Notes: generated from the sequence alone by a model not told the origin. DNA of 64,000 nt from an uncultured Clostridia bacterium (GCA_948467395.1 CAOKDX010000015.1:1-64000); one strand, 5' to 3'; positions 51,237 to 60,625 are shown, counted from the stretch's first letter. Translations and numbers: made by a program.

Positions 51237-51286
51237 AAAATAACAGGCGTCAGGGGTTTTCCCTGAAGGGCTGTTATTTTTTCTTC
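51237..51286 (+). terminator. Terminator of the hprK-whiA cluster
   Basis: AAAATAACAG pairs with CTGTTATTTT with an inner TCAGGG/CCCTGA stem, followed by TTTTTTC. Confidence 0.9.
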
Positions 51287-51351
51287 CTGGCGTAACGGCG
51301 CTGTTTTGAACCCGTCGTTGAACCAGGAAAGGCCAAGGAAGAAGGTGGAGT

Positions 51352-54300
51352 ATGGATTTTACGCATTTGCATGTGCATACGGAATACAGCCTGCTGGACG
51401 GCTCCAGTAAGATTGGGGAGCTGGTCAGCAGGGCGAAGGAGCTGGGGATGGACAGCCTTGCCATAACGGATCACGGCGTGATGTACGGGGTCATTGATTT
51501 TTACCGGGCAGCCAGGGCGGCTGGGATCAACCCTGTGATTGGCTGTGAGGTGTATGTGGCACCGGGCTCCCGGTTTGACCGGGAGGCTGGCGGGGAGAAT
51601 GAGAGCCGATACCATCATCTGGTGCTTCTGGCGGAGAACAATACCGGCTATGCAAATCTGATGAAGATCGTATCCCGGGGGTTTACCGAAGGGTATTACT
51701 ATAAACCGAGAGTGGATTACGAGGTGCTGCGAACCTATCACCAGGGAATCATTGCCCTGAGCGCCTGTCTCGCCGGCATCGTTCCTACCTTCCTGCGGCG
51801 CGGCCTGTACGATGAGGCGAAGGCGGCGGCCCTGGAGCTTCAGGATATATTTGGGGTGGGAAATTTCTTTCTGGAACTTCAGGACCATGGGATCCCGGAT
51901 CAGAAAACGGTGAATCAGGGCCTGATGCGTCTGAACCAGGAGCTCCACATTGATCTGGCGGCAACGAACGACGTCCATTACATCTATGAATCGGATGTGG
52001 AGGCCCATGACATCCTCCTCTGTATCCAGACCGGCAAGAAGGTGTCGGATGAGAACAGGATGCGGTATGAGGGGGGACAGTTCTACCTGAAATCGGCGGA
52101 AGAGATGGCGGAGCTTTTTCCCTATGCCATAGAAGCTGTGGAGAACACACATAAGATCGCACAGCGGTGTCATGTGGAGATTGAATTTGGGAAATATAAG
52201 CTGCCGCACTTTGATGTGCCCCAGGGCTATACGCCGGAATCCTATCTGCGGGAGCTGTGCGAGGCGGGACTGGGGAACCGGTATGAGACGGTTACGGCGG
52301 AGCTGAGGGAACGGCTGGATTATGAGCTGGATACCATCTCATCCATGGGCTTCGTGGATTATTTCCTGATTGTATGGGATTTTATTAAGTATGCCAAGGA
52401 TCATGACATACCAGTGGGACCGGGCCGGGGATCGGCCGCCGGAAGCCTGGTTGCTTACTCCCTGAATATAACGGATATCATCGATCCCATCCACTATAAC
52501 CTTCTCTTCGAGCGGTTCCTCAATCCGGAGCGGGTGACCATGCCGGATATAGACATCGACTTCTGCTATGAGAGACGGCAGGAGGTTATTGATTACGTTA
52601 CGGAAAAATATGGGGAGAAGCGGGTGGTACAGATCGTCACCTTTGGTACTATGGCGGCCCGTATGGTGATCCGGGATGTGGGGCGGGTGCTGGACATGCC
52701 CTATGCCTTTGTGGACACGGTGGCAAAAATGATCCCCATGGAGCTTGGGATCACGATTCCCAAGGCGCTAAAAATGAATCCGGAGCTGAGAAGGATGTAT
52801 GACTCGGATGACCAGACGAAGAAGCTCATTGATATGTCCCTCCGTCTGGAGGGGCTCCCCCGGCACACATCCGTTCATGCGGCGGGGGTTGTCATCAGTC
52901 CGGAGGAGGTGGATGAATTTGTACCGCTCTCCCGGGCGGCAGACGGGAGTATTACGACGCAGTATACTATGGTGACGCTGGAGGAGCTGGGGCTTCTCAA
53001 GATGGACTTTCTGGGACTCCGCACGCTGACAGTAATAAAAAACGCCATTGACGGAGCCTTTGACGTACACGATATCGACTATGAAGACCCGGAAGTCTAC
53101 GAGATGATCAGCGCCGCTCATACGGAGGGTGTGTTTCAGCTGGAGAGTGCGGGCATGAAGAACTTTATGAAGGAGCTGAAGCCCCGGAACATGGAGGATA
53201 TTATCGCCGGTATCTCCCTGTACCGCCCCGGTCCCATGGATTTTATTCCCAAATACATACAGGGAAAAAATGATCAGGGGCACATCACCTATGACTGCCC
53301 TGAGCTGGAGCCGATCCTTTCACCTACCTACGGCTGCATCGTCTATCAGGAACAGGTTATGCAGATCGTCCGGGATCTTGCGGGTTACAGCTATGGCAGG
53401 AGCGATCTGGTGCGACGCGCCATGTCGAAGAAAAAAGCATCGGTGATGGAGAAGGAGAAAAACAACTTTATCTATGGAAATGAGGAGGAGGGCGTCGAGG
53501 GCTGCATCCGCCGGGGTATTCCGGAGGAGGTGGCGAGAAAGATCTATGATGAGATGACGGATTTCGCCAAATATGCATTCAACAAATCCCATGCCGCCGC
53601 CTATGCGGTAGTGGCCTATCAGACTGCCTGGCTCAAATGCCATAAGCCGGTGGAATTCATGGCCGCGCTGATGACTTCCTTTATGGAGCACACCGGTAAG
53701 ATCACCGAGTACATTATGAACTGCCGCCAGCTGGGGATCCGGATCCTGCCGCCGGATATCAACGAGGGAAACTACCGGTTTACCCCATATCAGGGAAATA
53801 TACGGTATGGTCTCGCAGCCATTAAGGGTGTGGGCCGTCCGGTTATCGAAGAGATCGTGGCGGAGCGGGAGTCCGGCGGCCGGTATCGCTCCCTGAAGGA
53901 TTTCTGTATGCGCCTGTCCGGGGGAAAGGCAGTGAATAAGAGAACGATGGAGAGCTTTATTAAGTCCGGGGCCCTGGACAGCCTGCCGGGAACCCGCAGA
54001 CAGAAAATGAGTATCTATATCAGTGTGATGGACGGTGTAAACCAGGAGCGGAAAAATACGCTCACCGGCCAGATGTCCCTCTTCGACTTTGCTGCGCCAG
54101 AGGAACAGGAGGAACTGGATGTGGCGATGCCGGATGTGGGGGAATTTGACAAAGAGATGATCCTCGCTTTCGAAAAGGAGGTGCTGGGAGTCTATATCAG
54201 CGGGCATCCACTGGAGGAATACGAAGAACTGATGCGCCGCAGTGTAACCCGGACCACCGCGGATTTTATACCGGCTGACGGAGAGGATATGCCGAAGGTA

Positions 54301-54813
54301 CAGGATCAGGAGAGGGCGGTGATTGGCGGGATGATCATAGCCAGAACGGTGAAGACCACCAGGACCAACAGCCTTATGGCATTTATTACCATTGAGGATA
54401 TGTATGGCACGGCAGAGGTCATCGTCTTTCCAAAGGATTACGAAAAAAACCGCCTCCTTCTGGAAGAGGACCGGAAGGTCTTTGTACAGGGCAGGGCGAC
54501 GGTGGAAGAGGACAAGCCGGCGAAACTGATCTGCTCGCAGATCATCCCCTTTGACCAACTGGATCAGTCGCTGTGGCTCCAGTTTGAGACGAAAGAGAAA
54601 TACCGGGAAGAAGAGCCGTGGATCTTTGAAACCCTTGCCGGATACGATGGGAAGGATGAGGTAAATATATACGTCTCCGGCGACCGCGCCACAAAGAAGC
54701 TGCCAGCCAGCCATTCCACCAAGGTCTGCCAGGAACTTCTGGGGAAACTCTATGACAGGTTTGGGCCGGAGAATGTGAAAGTGGTTCAAAAGAGTGTTGA
54801 AAAAAATTTGTAA
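51352..54813 (+). CDS. dnaE: DNA polymerase III subunit alpha
   Basis: The 1153-residue protein has the N-terminal PHP domain (FTHLHVHTEYSLLDGS, ITDHGVMYG), the polymerase core with GPGRGSAAGSLVAY and the acidic PDIDIDFCYERR triad, YQEQVMQI, and FNKSHAAAYAVVAYQTAWLK. A helix-hairpin-helix region follows, then an OB fold (about 960-1060) and the clamp-binding segment QMSLFDF (about 905-911). It is the DnaE1/DnaE3 type, not PolC. GGTGGAG precedes the ATG at 51352. pfkA follows with its own promoter. Confidence 0.97.
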   Translation: MDFTHLHVHTEYSLLDGSSKIGELVSRAKELGMDSLAITDHGVMYGVIDFYRAARAAGINPVIGCEVYVAPGSRFDREAGGENESRYHHLVLLAENNTGYANLMKIVSRGFTEGYYYKPRVDYEVLRTYHQGIIALSACLAGIVPTFLRRGLYDEAKAAALELQDIFGVGNFFLELQDHGIPDQKTVNQGLMRLNQELHIDLAATNDVHYIYESDVEAHDILLCIQTGKKVSDENRMRYEGGQFYLKSAEEMAELFPYAIEAVENTHKIAQRCHVEIEFGKYKLPHFDVPQGYTPESYLRELCEAGLGNRYETVTAELRERLDYELDTISSMGFVDYFLIVWDFIKYAKDHDIPVGPGRGSAAGSLVAYSLNITDIIDPIHYNLLFERFLNPERVTMPDIDIDFCYERRQEVIDYVTEKYGEKRVVQIVTFGTMAARMVIRDVGRVLDMPYAFVDTVAKMIPMELGITIPKALKMNPELRRMYDSDDQTKKLIDMSLRLEGLPRHTSVHAAGVVISPEEVDEFVPLSRAADGSITTQYTMVTLEELGLLKMDFLGLRTLTVIKNAIDGAFDVHDIDYEDPEVYEMISAAHTEGVFQLESAGMKNFMKELKPRNMEDIIAGISLYRPGPMDFIPKYIQGKNDQGHITYDCPELEPILSPTYGCIVYQEQVMQIVRDLAGYSYGRSDLVRRAMSKKKASVMEKEKNNFIYGNEEEGVEGCIRRGIPEEVARKIYDEMTDFAKYAFNKSHAAAYAVVAYQTAWLKCHKPVEFMAALMTSFMEHTGKITEYIMNCRQLGIRILPPDINEGNYRFTPYQGNIRYGLAAIKGVGRPVIEEIVAERESGGRYRSLKDFCMRLSGGKAVNKRTMESFIKSGALDSLPGTRRQKMSIYISVMDGVNQERKNTLTGQMSLFDFAAPEEQEELDVAMPDVGEFDKEMILAFEKEVLGVYISGHPLEEYEELMRRSVTRTTADFIPADGEDMPKVQDQERAVIGGMIIARTVKTTRTNSLMAFITIEDMYGTAEVIVFPKDYEKNRLLLEEDRKVFVQGRATVEEDKPAKLICSQIIPFDQLDQSLWLQFETKEKYREEEPWIFETLAGYDGKDEVNIYVSGDRATKKLPASHSTKVCQELLGKLYDRFGPENVKVVQKSVEKNL

Positions 54814-54836
54814 AAATAGTACAATTGGAGTTGTAC
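54797..54836 (+). promoter_or_regulatory. Promoter and dyad of pfkA
   Basis: TTGAAA (inside the last codons of dnaE) and TACAAT are 17 bases apart. A perfect inverted repeat GTACAA-TTGGAG-TTGTAC (54819-54836) overlaps the -10 and start region, a typical place for a repressor operator. Confidence 0.6.
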
Positions 54837-54870
54837 ATGTTTATTTAGATGCATTTGGAGGATATAAGAA

Positions 54871-55848
54871 ATGGCAAAAGAGATTAAGACAATCGGTGTA
54901 CTGACCAGCGGCGGGGATGCTCCAGGCATGAATGCCGCGATCCGCGCAGTTGTTCGCGCAGGCATTGCCAGCGGTCTGAAAGTAAAGGGGATCCGCAGGG
55001 GATATGCTGGTCTGATGGAAGAAGATATTTTTGAAATGGGAACCATGAGTGTAACGGATATTGTACAGCGTGGCGGTACGATTCTTTTTACCTCCCGTTG
55101 TAAGAGGATGATGACGCCGGAAGGGCAGAAACAGGCAGCGGATATATGCCGCAAGCATGGCATTGACGGCGTTGTCGTAGTCGGCGGCGACGGCTCTTTC
55201 CGCGGTGCGCAGAAGCTGTCAGAAAATGGCATCAATACCATTGCCATTCCAGGAACGATTGATCTCGATATTGCCTGTACGGAATATACCATCGGTTTTG
55301 ATACGGCGTGTAATACTGCCATGGAGGCCATTGATAAGGTGCGCGATACCTCGGCTTCCCATGAGCGCTGCAGTATCATCGAAGTAATGGGGCGCACTGC
55401 CGGGCATATTGCACTGTGGTGTGGAATCTCCAACGGTTCCGAATATGTGCTTATACCGGAGCGCCATAAGGAGAGCGATGAACAGGCCATCATAGAGAAG
55501 ATTCAGTCAAAGCGCCGGATTGGAAAGAAGCATCATATTGTGGTAAACGCAGAGGGCGTGGGCAATTCTTATGAAATGGCAGAACGCATTGAAGCGGCAA
55601 CCGGCATCGAGACCAGGGCAACCGTTATCGGACATATCCAGAGAGGTGGAAATCCTACCTGCCGCGATCGCGTCTATGCATCCGCCATGGGTGCGCTGGC
55701 GGTGGATCTTCTGCTGGAGGGAAAGACGAACCGTGTTGTGGCATATACCGATGGGGAATTTTGTGATTATGACATCGATGAGGCGCTGGCTATGACGAAG
55801 GACATTGACCAGCATCTTTACAGTATGACGAAGAGATTGTCACGATAA
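54871..55848 (+). CDS. pfkA: 6-phosphofructokinase, ATP-dependent
   Basis: PfkA phosphorylates fructose 6-phosphate, the key committed step of glycolysis. The 325-residue protein has TSGGDAPGMNAAIR, GGDGSFRGA with the Gly that marks ATP use and not pyrophosphate, the catalytic GTIDLDI segment (Asp127 and Asp129 equivalents present, the intervening Asn is Leu), EVMGRTAGHIA and RGGNPTCRDR. The ATG is at 54871 behind GGAGG. It follows dnaE, a common Clostridia arrangement. Confidence 0.96.
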   Translation: MAKEIKTIGVLTSGGDAPGMNAAIRAVVRAGIASGLKVKGIRRGYAGLMEEDIFEMGTMSVTDIVQRGGTILFTSRCKRMMTPEGQKQAADICRKHGIDGVVVVGGDGSFRGAQKLSENGINTIAIPGTIDLDIACTEYTIGFDTACNTAMEAIDKVRDTSASHERCSIIEVMGRTAGHIALWCGISNGSEYVLIPERHKESDEQAIIEKIQSKRRIGKKHHIVVNAEGVGNSYEMAERIEAATGIETRATVIGHIQRGGNPTCRDRVYASAMGALAVDLLLEGKTNRVVAYTDGEFCDYDIDEALAMTKDIDQHLYSMTKRLSR

Positions 55849-55850
55849 GC

Positions 55851-55894
55851 AAAAAAATGTCACGCAGGGTTTTTCCCGGCGTGACATTTTTTTT
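55851..55894. terminator. Bidirectional terminator after pfkA
   Basis: AATGTCACGC pairs with GCGTGACATT with an inner GGG/CCC and T-rich loop, flanked by seven A on the left and eight T on the right. It can serve both pfkA and the convergent small gene. Confidence 0.9.
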
Positions 55895-55904
55895 ACCTAT
55901 CTTA

Positions 55905-56153
55905 TTATTCTTCTTCCGGAATCAGCTCATCCTCATCATTTTCCGCTTCATCCGACGCTCCCTCTTTCTCTTCCGGGGAGAGTGTAACATAATCTCTGTC
56001 GTCATCTTCATCATACAGATCGTTATCGAAATCGTCATCATCATAATCGTCCAGATAATCTTTCATCAGGACGTTTTTGAGAAAATATAAAATTCCTCCC
56101 ACTGCTGCGGCAACCGCAGTAAGCCCCAAGAGAAATTTAAGGAATTTTTTCAT
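55905..56153 (-). CDS. Small membrane-anchored acidic protein
   Basis: An 82-residue protein with one membrane helix (about 6-26) and a strongly acidic tail of Asp and Glu (residues 31-82, including DDYDDDDFDND). The start follows AAGGATGGA. No family is recognised. The acidic, probably disordered tail could bind cations or basic proteins; the neighbouring divergent gene encodes a very basic protein. Its isolated position and clear RBS support a real gene. Confidence 0.65.
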   Translation of the reverse strand: MKKFLKFLLGLTAVAAAVGGILYFLKNVLMKDYLDDYDDDDFDNDLYDEDDDRDYVTLSPEEKEGASDEAENDEDELIPEEE

Positions 56154-56306
56154 TGTCGTTCCATCCTTTCTATCCGTATGGTTATTATACCCGATACGTT
56201 ATTATTTATTCTATATAATAAGGGATTATGTCTGAAAAGTAAAGAGGTTTTGGTAAATATGCCTTTATTATTTTATAAAATGCTTTTATTTTTGTGAATT
56301 TTATGA

Positions 56307-56335
56307 TTGTAAAAATTTTATTAACGGTGTATAAT
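56307..56335 (+). promoter_or_regulatory. Promoter of the DUF6465 gene
   Basis: TTGTAA and a perfect TATAAT are 17 bases apart in AT-rich DNA, 47 bases before the ATG at 56383. The region 56154-56306 shows no other clear feature. Confidence 0.7.
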
Positions 56336-56382
56336 CTTCGTATAACAAACAATAATCTATTTACTATGCGTGGAGGTTAATT

Positions 56383-56892
56383 ATGGCAGCTACTAAAACA
56401 GCTAAGACAACAACTACACCAAAGGCACCTGCTCAGACGAAATTACCAGTGGAAGAGACAAAGAAGCCGGAAGCCGAAGTTAAGGCAGAGACGATGAAAG
56501 AAGAGACGAAGAAGGAAGAAGTTAAGGAAACGGTAACAAAGGAAGAAGCTCCTGCTGCAAAGAAAACGGAAGAGGTTAAGCCAGCTGCAAAAAGAGGACG
56601 CAAGCCAGGAAGCACGAACAAAAAGCCTACAAGAAAGACGACCGCAACAACCCGCAAGACAACAAAGAAAGAAAACGTAGATGAGAAGACAGAAGTATTT
56701 GTTCAGTATGCCGGCCAGGAATTTTCCGAGAGAAGCATTATGGAGAAAGTAGAAGCAGCCTGGGAGGCTGAGGGCAAGAAGACATCTGCCATCAAAAAAG
56801 TTAAGCTGTATGTAAAGCCAGAAGATGGCAAAGCGTATTATGTAATCAATGAAGGCCTCAAAAACGGATCGACTGGTGCAATAGATATGTGA
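56383..56892 (+). CDS. DUF6465-family basic protein with AT-hook-like motif
   Basis: A 169-residue protein in two parts. Residues 1-95 are low-complexity, rich in Lys, Thr, Ala, Glu and Pro, with an AT-hook-like KRGRKPGS (about 69-76) flanked by Lys-rich tracts, so DNA binding is plausible. Residues about 100-169 are a compact alpha/beta domain (EVFVQYAGQEFSERSIMEKV, KVKLYVKPEDGKAYYVIN) of the DUF6465 family found in Lachnospiraceae. GGAGG precedes the ATG and a perfect -10 and a strong terminator frame the gene, suggesting high expression. A nucleoid-associated role is inferred. Confidence 0.75.
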   Translation: MAATKTAKTTTTPKAPAQTKLPVEETKKPEAEVKAETMKEETKKEEVKETVTKEEAPAAKKTEEVKPAAKRGRKPGSTNKKPTRKTTATTRKTTKKENVDEKTEVFVQYAGQEFSERSIMEKVEAAWEAEGKKTSAIKKVKLYVKPEDGKAYYVINEGLKNGSTGAIDM

Positions 56893-56916
56893 AAAAGATA
56901 AATAAAGATTGTTAAG

Positions 56917-56945
56917 AAAAATTGCCGCTATGCGGCAATTTTTTT
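56917..56945 (+). terminator. Terminator of the DUF6465 gene
   Basis: AAAATTGCCGC and GCGGCAATTTT form a perfect stem with a three-base loop and a long T run. Confidence 0.92.
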
Positions 56946-56978
56946 CAACAGGTCAAGCTTGAAAGCGGGGGGAGATAT

Positions 56979-58091
56979 ATGAATAGAAAAATTTTTACAT
57001 GGATAAAAAGAACTGGTGCCGGGATTTTACTTTTTGCATTTATGGTATCCGGGCTCACTGGCTGTCAGGGGAAGGAGAACCAGGATAATGACATCACACC
57101 CTCTCCTAAAGTGCAGAGGAACCAGGACAATGACATTACCCCTTCTCCTAAAGTGAAGGAAGAGGAGGAATCGTACGGATATGAGGTCAGAGGGGATGTA
57201 CTGTATGTGAGTGGGACAAGAGGGTTTGGTTTTCTATTTGGTAACGATAGTGAGGAACCCATTTCCAATGGAGTAGTTTTGTGGTATGTGGACGGACAGG
57301 ATGCTAAAAAGATGTTTATTGAAAAAAATGTTCAGTTAGAATGGAGTGAAGACGATTTGGATACTGATAAATCTACTTACGGATCAAATGTTGCAGGATG
57401 TCCCTTTGTCTCTGAAATAAGTGTAGATGAGGAAAATCCTCTGATGTATGCGAAGGATGGAATATTGTATCTATATGGATATGACCGCCATCATAAGGAA
57501 AAGGGTCTGTATGCCTGTCCGATGGCCAGAAAGGGCAGGATTAAAATCCCGGAAGGGGAAAAGGTCATCTGGAGTTGTGCATTTAACGGATGCAGTCATA
57601 TTACATCCGTTTATATACCAAAGTCTATACAGGGAATAGGAGACGCAGCATTTGGCGATATGATCTCATGTAAGAGCATCGAGGTTTCAGAAGAGAACCG
57701 ATATTATAAATCCATCAATGGTGTGTTGTATACGAAGGATGGCAAAGTCCTGCTTGCCTATCCTTCGGGCAGGAGACAAAAAAAGTTCCAGGTTCCCCAA
57801 GGAGTAAAGTACATTGCCAGCGGGGCCTTTATGAAGGCGGATTATTTAGAGACAGTGGTTCTGCCGGAGAGTGTTAATTATGTTTATGGATCGGCATTCC
57901 TCTCCTGTGATAACATGCGCAGGGCGGTGCTAAAAGGAGATATAGAGTATCTTGAACCTTATTCGTTTTATAGAACTGCCATTCAGAACAGAGATGAGTT
58001 GCCGGAATATACGGAATTATATGTCGACTGGAGAAAGAAGTATCATTATTTTGATTTAAACAGCAAATACTGGATAACGGGGTACAGGTGA
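56979..58091 (+). CDS. Leucine-rich-repeat (BspA-like) lipoprotein
   Basis: A 370-residue exported lipoprotein. The signal peptide ends in the lipobox LTGC (Cys30). A 14-residue tandem duplication NQDNDITPSPKV follows the lipidated Cys. The body (about 150-340) has LRR_5/BspA-like repeats, each with I/V-x-I/V-P motifs such as KIPEGEKVIWSCAFNGCSHI, SVYIPKSIQGIGDAAF and VVLPESVNYVYGSAF. Such proteins often bind host or bacterial surface partners. The ATG at 56979 follows GGGGGAG. No terminator is visible before the convergent polymerase gene. Confidence 0.8.
   Translation: MNRKIFTWIKRTGAGILLFAFMVSGLTGCQGKENQDNDITPSPKVQRNQDNDITPSPKVKEEEESYGYEVRGDVLYVSGTRGFGFLFGNDSEEPISNGVVLWYVDGQDAKKMFIEKNVQLEWSEDDLDTDKSTYGSNVAGCPFVSEISVDEENPLMYAKDGILYLYGYDRHHKEKGLYACPMARKGRIKIPEGEKVIWSCAFNGCSHITSVYIPKSIQGIGDAAFGDMISCKSIEVSEENRYYKSINGVLYTKDGKVLLAYPSGRRQKKFQVPQGVKYIASGAFMKADYLETVVLPESVNYVYGSAFLSCDNMRRAVLKGDIEYLEPYSFYRTAIQNRDELPEYTELYVDWRKKYHYFDLNSKYWITGYR
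57078..57158 (+). repeat. 42-bp in-frame duplication in the lipoprotein linker
   Basis: Two copies with period 42 begin at 57078 and 57120 and differ mostly at third positions. Each encodes 14 residues. It lengthens the stalk behind the lipidated cysteine. Confidence 0.8.
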
Positions 58092-58108
58092 CTGGGCAGA
58101 TGAAAGGA

Positions 58109-59314
58109 TTACCGGAAATTTTTCTCATCCGATTTTTCGCTGGCTCTCATCACGGCATTCTTTCCATACCGGCTCCGTATGGAGTCGATGGCAGATTCCA
58201 GTTTCTTTCGTTTTTCTAACCTTTCATGGTCAAAGAGATTGAGCTGACGCAGGGAATCCTTCGTGATCTTACTTGTGGATACCCCCAGCAGGCGGACTGG
58301 GGAGCCGTCCCAGCATTCATCAAAAAGACGGCATGCCTGTTGATAAAGTTCCTCCGGGGAATCCGTGGCGGAGAGAAGGGTGCACTGGTGGCTGTACCGC
58401 ATAAAGTCAGAATTTTTTATGGATACTGCCACGACACTGGCACGGACGTGATCCCTCTGAAGGCGTTTCCCGACAGAATCACAGAGGCGGCGGAGGACAT
58501 CTTTTGCTTCATGGGAATCCGTGACATCATGGGAGATAGTCGTGGAGCTGCCATAGCCTTTACTGTCCGGCGCCTGTGCCGCCACAGGAGCTTCATCAAT
58601 TCCATTTGCGTAGTTATATATCATGGCACCATGTTTTCCCAGATGGGAGCAGATAATGGCTTTATCGGAATGTGCCAGATCCCCAATGGTGCGGATGCCG
58701 AGATTGTACAATTTCTGTTCGGTGGAGCGGCCTACGAAAAGCAGGCGGCGGATGGACAGCGGCCACATCTTTTCCTGAATCTCATGGGGAAAGAGACTGT
58801 GAACCCGGTCGGGCTTTTCAAAATCAGAGGCCATCTTTGCCAGCATCTTATTACAGGAGACGCCGATATTGACAGTAAAGCCAAGGCGGTGGTGGACGTC
58901 CTGGCGGAGTTCTTCGGCAGCCTGAACCGGATTGGAACAAATGTCTTTGGAGATACCGGTCATATCGACAAAGGCCTCGTCAATGCTGAATTGCTCCACT
59001 GCCGGGGAGTATTCACGAAGCAGTTCCATCAGCTTGTGGGAGTTTTCTTCATAGATCCGGCGCCGGGGCGGAACGATAACCAGATTCGGACACTTCTTTA
59101 GAGCCTCCCCGATGGTTTCAGCTGTCTGGATGCCATAGGAGCGGGCGGGCATGGATTTGGCAAGAACGATTCCATGCCTGCTCTTCCTGTCTCCGCCGAT
59201 GGCGGACGGTATTGTGCGAAGATCCAGGGACTCTCCCAGTACCCGGATCCGGTACAGAGCCTCCCAGCTCAGATAGGCATTGTTGACATCAATATGAAAG
59301 ATAATCCGTTCCAT
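58109..59314 (-). CDS. Y-family DNA polymerase (DinB/Pol IV-like)
   Basis: A 401-residue translesion polymerase. The catalytic acids are in IIFHIDVNNAYLSWEAL (Asp8) and FSIDEAFVDMT (Asp, Glu). The helix-hairpin-helix region is around RRLLFVGRSTEQKLYNLGI and the little-finger domain spans about 240-360. A clamp-binding motif QLNLFD lies at about 367-372. The Asn-Asn-Ala at the steric-gate area (DVNNAYLSW) is typical of the UmuC/DinB subgroup in Firmicutes. No SOS box is evident in the short upstream region. It converges on the LRR lipoprotein gene. Confidence 0.92.
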   Translation of the reverse strand: MERIIFHIDVNNAYLSWEALYRIRVLGESLDLRTIPSAIGGDRKSRHGIVLAKSMPARSYGIQTAETIGEALKKCPNLVIVPPRRRIYEENSHKLMELLREYSPAVEQFSIDEAFVDMTGISKDICSNPVQAAEELRQDVHHRLGFTVNIGVSCNKMLAKMASDFEKPDRVHSLFPHEIQEKMWPLSIRRLLFVGRSTEQKLYNLGIRTIGDLAHSDKAIICSHLGKHGAMIYNYANGIDEAPVAAQAPDSKGYGSSTTISHDVTDSHEAKDVLRRLCDSVGKRLQRDHVRASVVAVSIKNSDFMRYSHQCTLLSATDSPEELYQQACRLFDECWDGSPVRLLGVSTSKITKDSLRQLNLFDHERLEKRKKLESAIDSIRSRYGKNAVMRASEKSDEKNFR

Positions 59315-59446
59315 GTCCTGCCCCTCCGTTTTGCTTCAATATCTACAGTGTAACACAGGGGTGAATATGTTGCAAATGGGGCTGAGGTATCTTATAATGC
59401 TGTTATAGAAATTGGTATGCCGGTGCGCCTGCGAAGGAGGGGTAAA

Positions 59447-59938
59447 ATGAAAACCGTGATTCGGTTATGTCTTACTATAGCTGGGGCAGTGCTGCTTTTT
59501 GCCGCAGTTGCTAAGTTTACATACATTGGTGACGGGAAAATTACAAAGGGAACTTATCGAATAAAGGATTTTAGCCGTTATCCCGATGCCTTCATCGAAG
59601 TGGGGGAAGATTCGATACAATTTTTCAATATTGACCTCAATGAGATCTATCAGGAGGGGCAGTTAAAACAATATAACGAAGTGATAGCAAGAAAACCGGA
59701 TCTGGCTTTATCGGAGGAGGAGGTAAAACAAGCCTCCGACCTGAATGCCATAATGGTACAGAAGCCCTATTATGTGGATTTTCCATCGGAGGTGGATTCT
59801 GATATCAAATCGGGAACATTTACCTATGAGTATAACTTTTATCAAAAAGTATTTTTCGGTTTCGGAATAGAATATAATTCATTGAACAAGTCAATTCACA
59901 TTGCTCACTATATCCAGGAGCTCACGTTTGAAAAGTAA
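59447..59938 (+). CDS. Membrane-anchored protein at the head of an ABC transporter operon
   Basis: A 163-residue protein with one hydrophobic segment (about 5-24), probably an uncleaved anchor or signal, and an external domain of about 135 residues with no motif I recognise. An upstream in-frame ATG at 59417 is rejected because GGAGGGG precedes the ATG at 59447. It lies 12 bases before an ABC ATPase gene and is probably in the same operon, so it could be an accessory or substrate-contact subunit of the transporter. That is inferred from position only. Confidence 0.65.
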   Translation: MKTVIRLCLTIAGAVLLFAAVAKFTYIGDGKITKGTYRIKDFSRYPDAFIEVGEDSIQFFNIDLNEIYQEGQLKQYNEVIARKPDLALSEEEVKQASDLNAIMVQKPYYVDFPSEVDSDIKSGTFTYEYNFYQKVFFGFGIEYNSLNKSIHIAHYIQELTFEK

Positions 59939-59950
59939 AGGAGAGGAGAA

Positions 59951-60625
59951 ATGATTGATCTGATAAACCTGGGGAAATGCTACAGGGACGAGTCCGGTGA
60001 AAACTGGGCAGTGAGGGAGCTGAAGCTACATATTGATCCGGCCCGGTTTACAAGTATTGTCGGAAGGTCCGGGAGTGGCAAATCTACACTGCTGAAAATG
60101 ATAGGAGGACTTCTGGTTCCCGACGAGGGGAGGGTTATTCTGGATGGTGCCGGACTTTACGAGTTAGACGAAAAGAAAATCGCAGATTACCGGTGCAGAG
60201 AGATTGGTTTCGTTTTTCAGGATTTTCTTCTGGAGGAACGGTATACGGTATACCAGAATATGGAGATTGTGCTTATGATTTCCGGAACGGCGCCTGGAAA
60301 GAGGAAGGACATGATTGAAGAGGCATTAGAAAACGTGGGTATGCGGCATAAGATAAAAGCGGTGGTCAAACATCTGTCCGGGGGCGAGAGGCAGCGGGTC
60401 TGTATAGCAAGAGCTGTTGTAAATTCTCCCAGAATTATTCTTGCCGACGAGCCATGCGGAAACTTGGACTGGGAAAATGGACAGGCCGTTATGAAACTGC
60501 TGCGGGAGCAGGTGGAGCAGGGGAAAAATGTGGTTCTCGTCACGCACAACAGGGAAGATGCGGGAATGACAGATGAGGTCATTACACTTCAGGATGGGAA
60601 GATAATCGATCATGAAAATATATGA
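59951..60625 (+). CDS. ABC transporter ATP-binding protein (MacB/LolD type)
   Basis: A 224-residue ATPase. Walker A is GRSGSGKST (38-46), the Q-loop FVFQDFLLEER, the signature LSGGERQR and Walker B IILADEPCGNLD, followed by the H-loop VTHNRED. The sequence matches the subfamily that works with FtsX-like permeases in antimicrobial-peptide export, lipoprotein release or signalling. Its last 14 bases overlap the first permease gene. GGAGAGGAG precedes the start. Confidence 0.93.
   Translation: MIDLINLGKCYRDESGENWAVRELKLHIDPARFTSIVGRSGSGKSTLLKMIGGLLVPDEGRVILDGAGLYELDEKKIADYRCREIGFVFQDFLLEERYTVYQNMEIVLMISGTAPGKRKDMIEEALENVGMRHKIKAVVKHLSGGERQRVCIARAVVNSPRIILADEPCGNLDWENGQAVMKLLREQVEQGKNVVLVTHNREDAGMTDEVITLQDGKIIDHENI

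Noticed and set aside
53320..54789. Long minus-strand ORF of 489 codons opposite dnaE
   Set aside because: It is a shadow of the dnaE frame with low-complexity His/Leu/Arg composition and no RBS or family similarity.
54871..55848. Pyrophosphate-dependent phosphofructokinase because of GTIDLDI in place of GTIDNDI
   Set aside because: The GGDGS loop keeps the Gly of ATP-dependent enzymes, and the Leu variant is, from memory, common in Clostridia PfkA.
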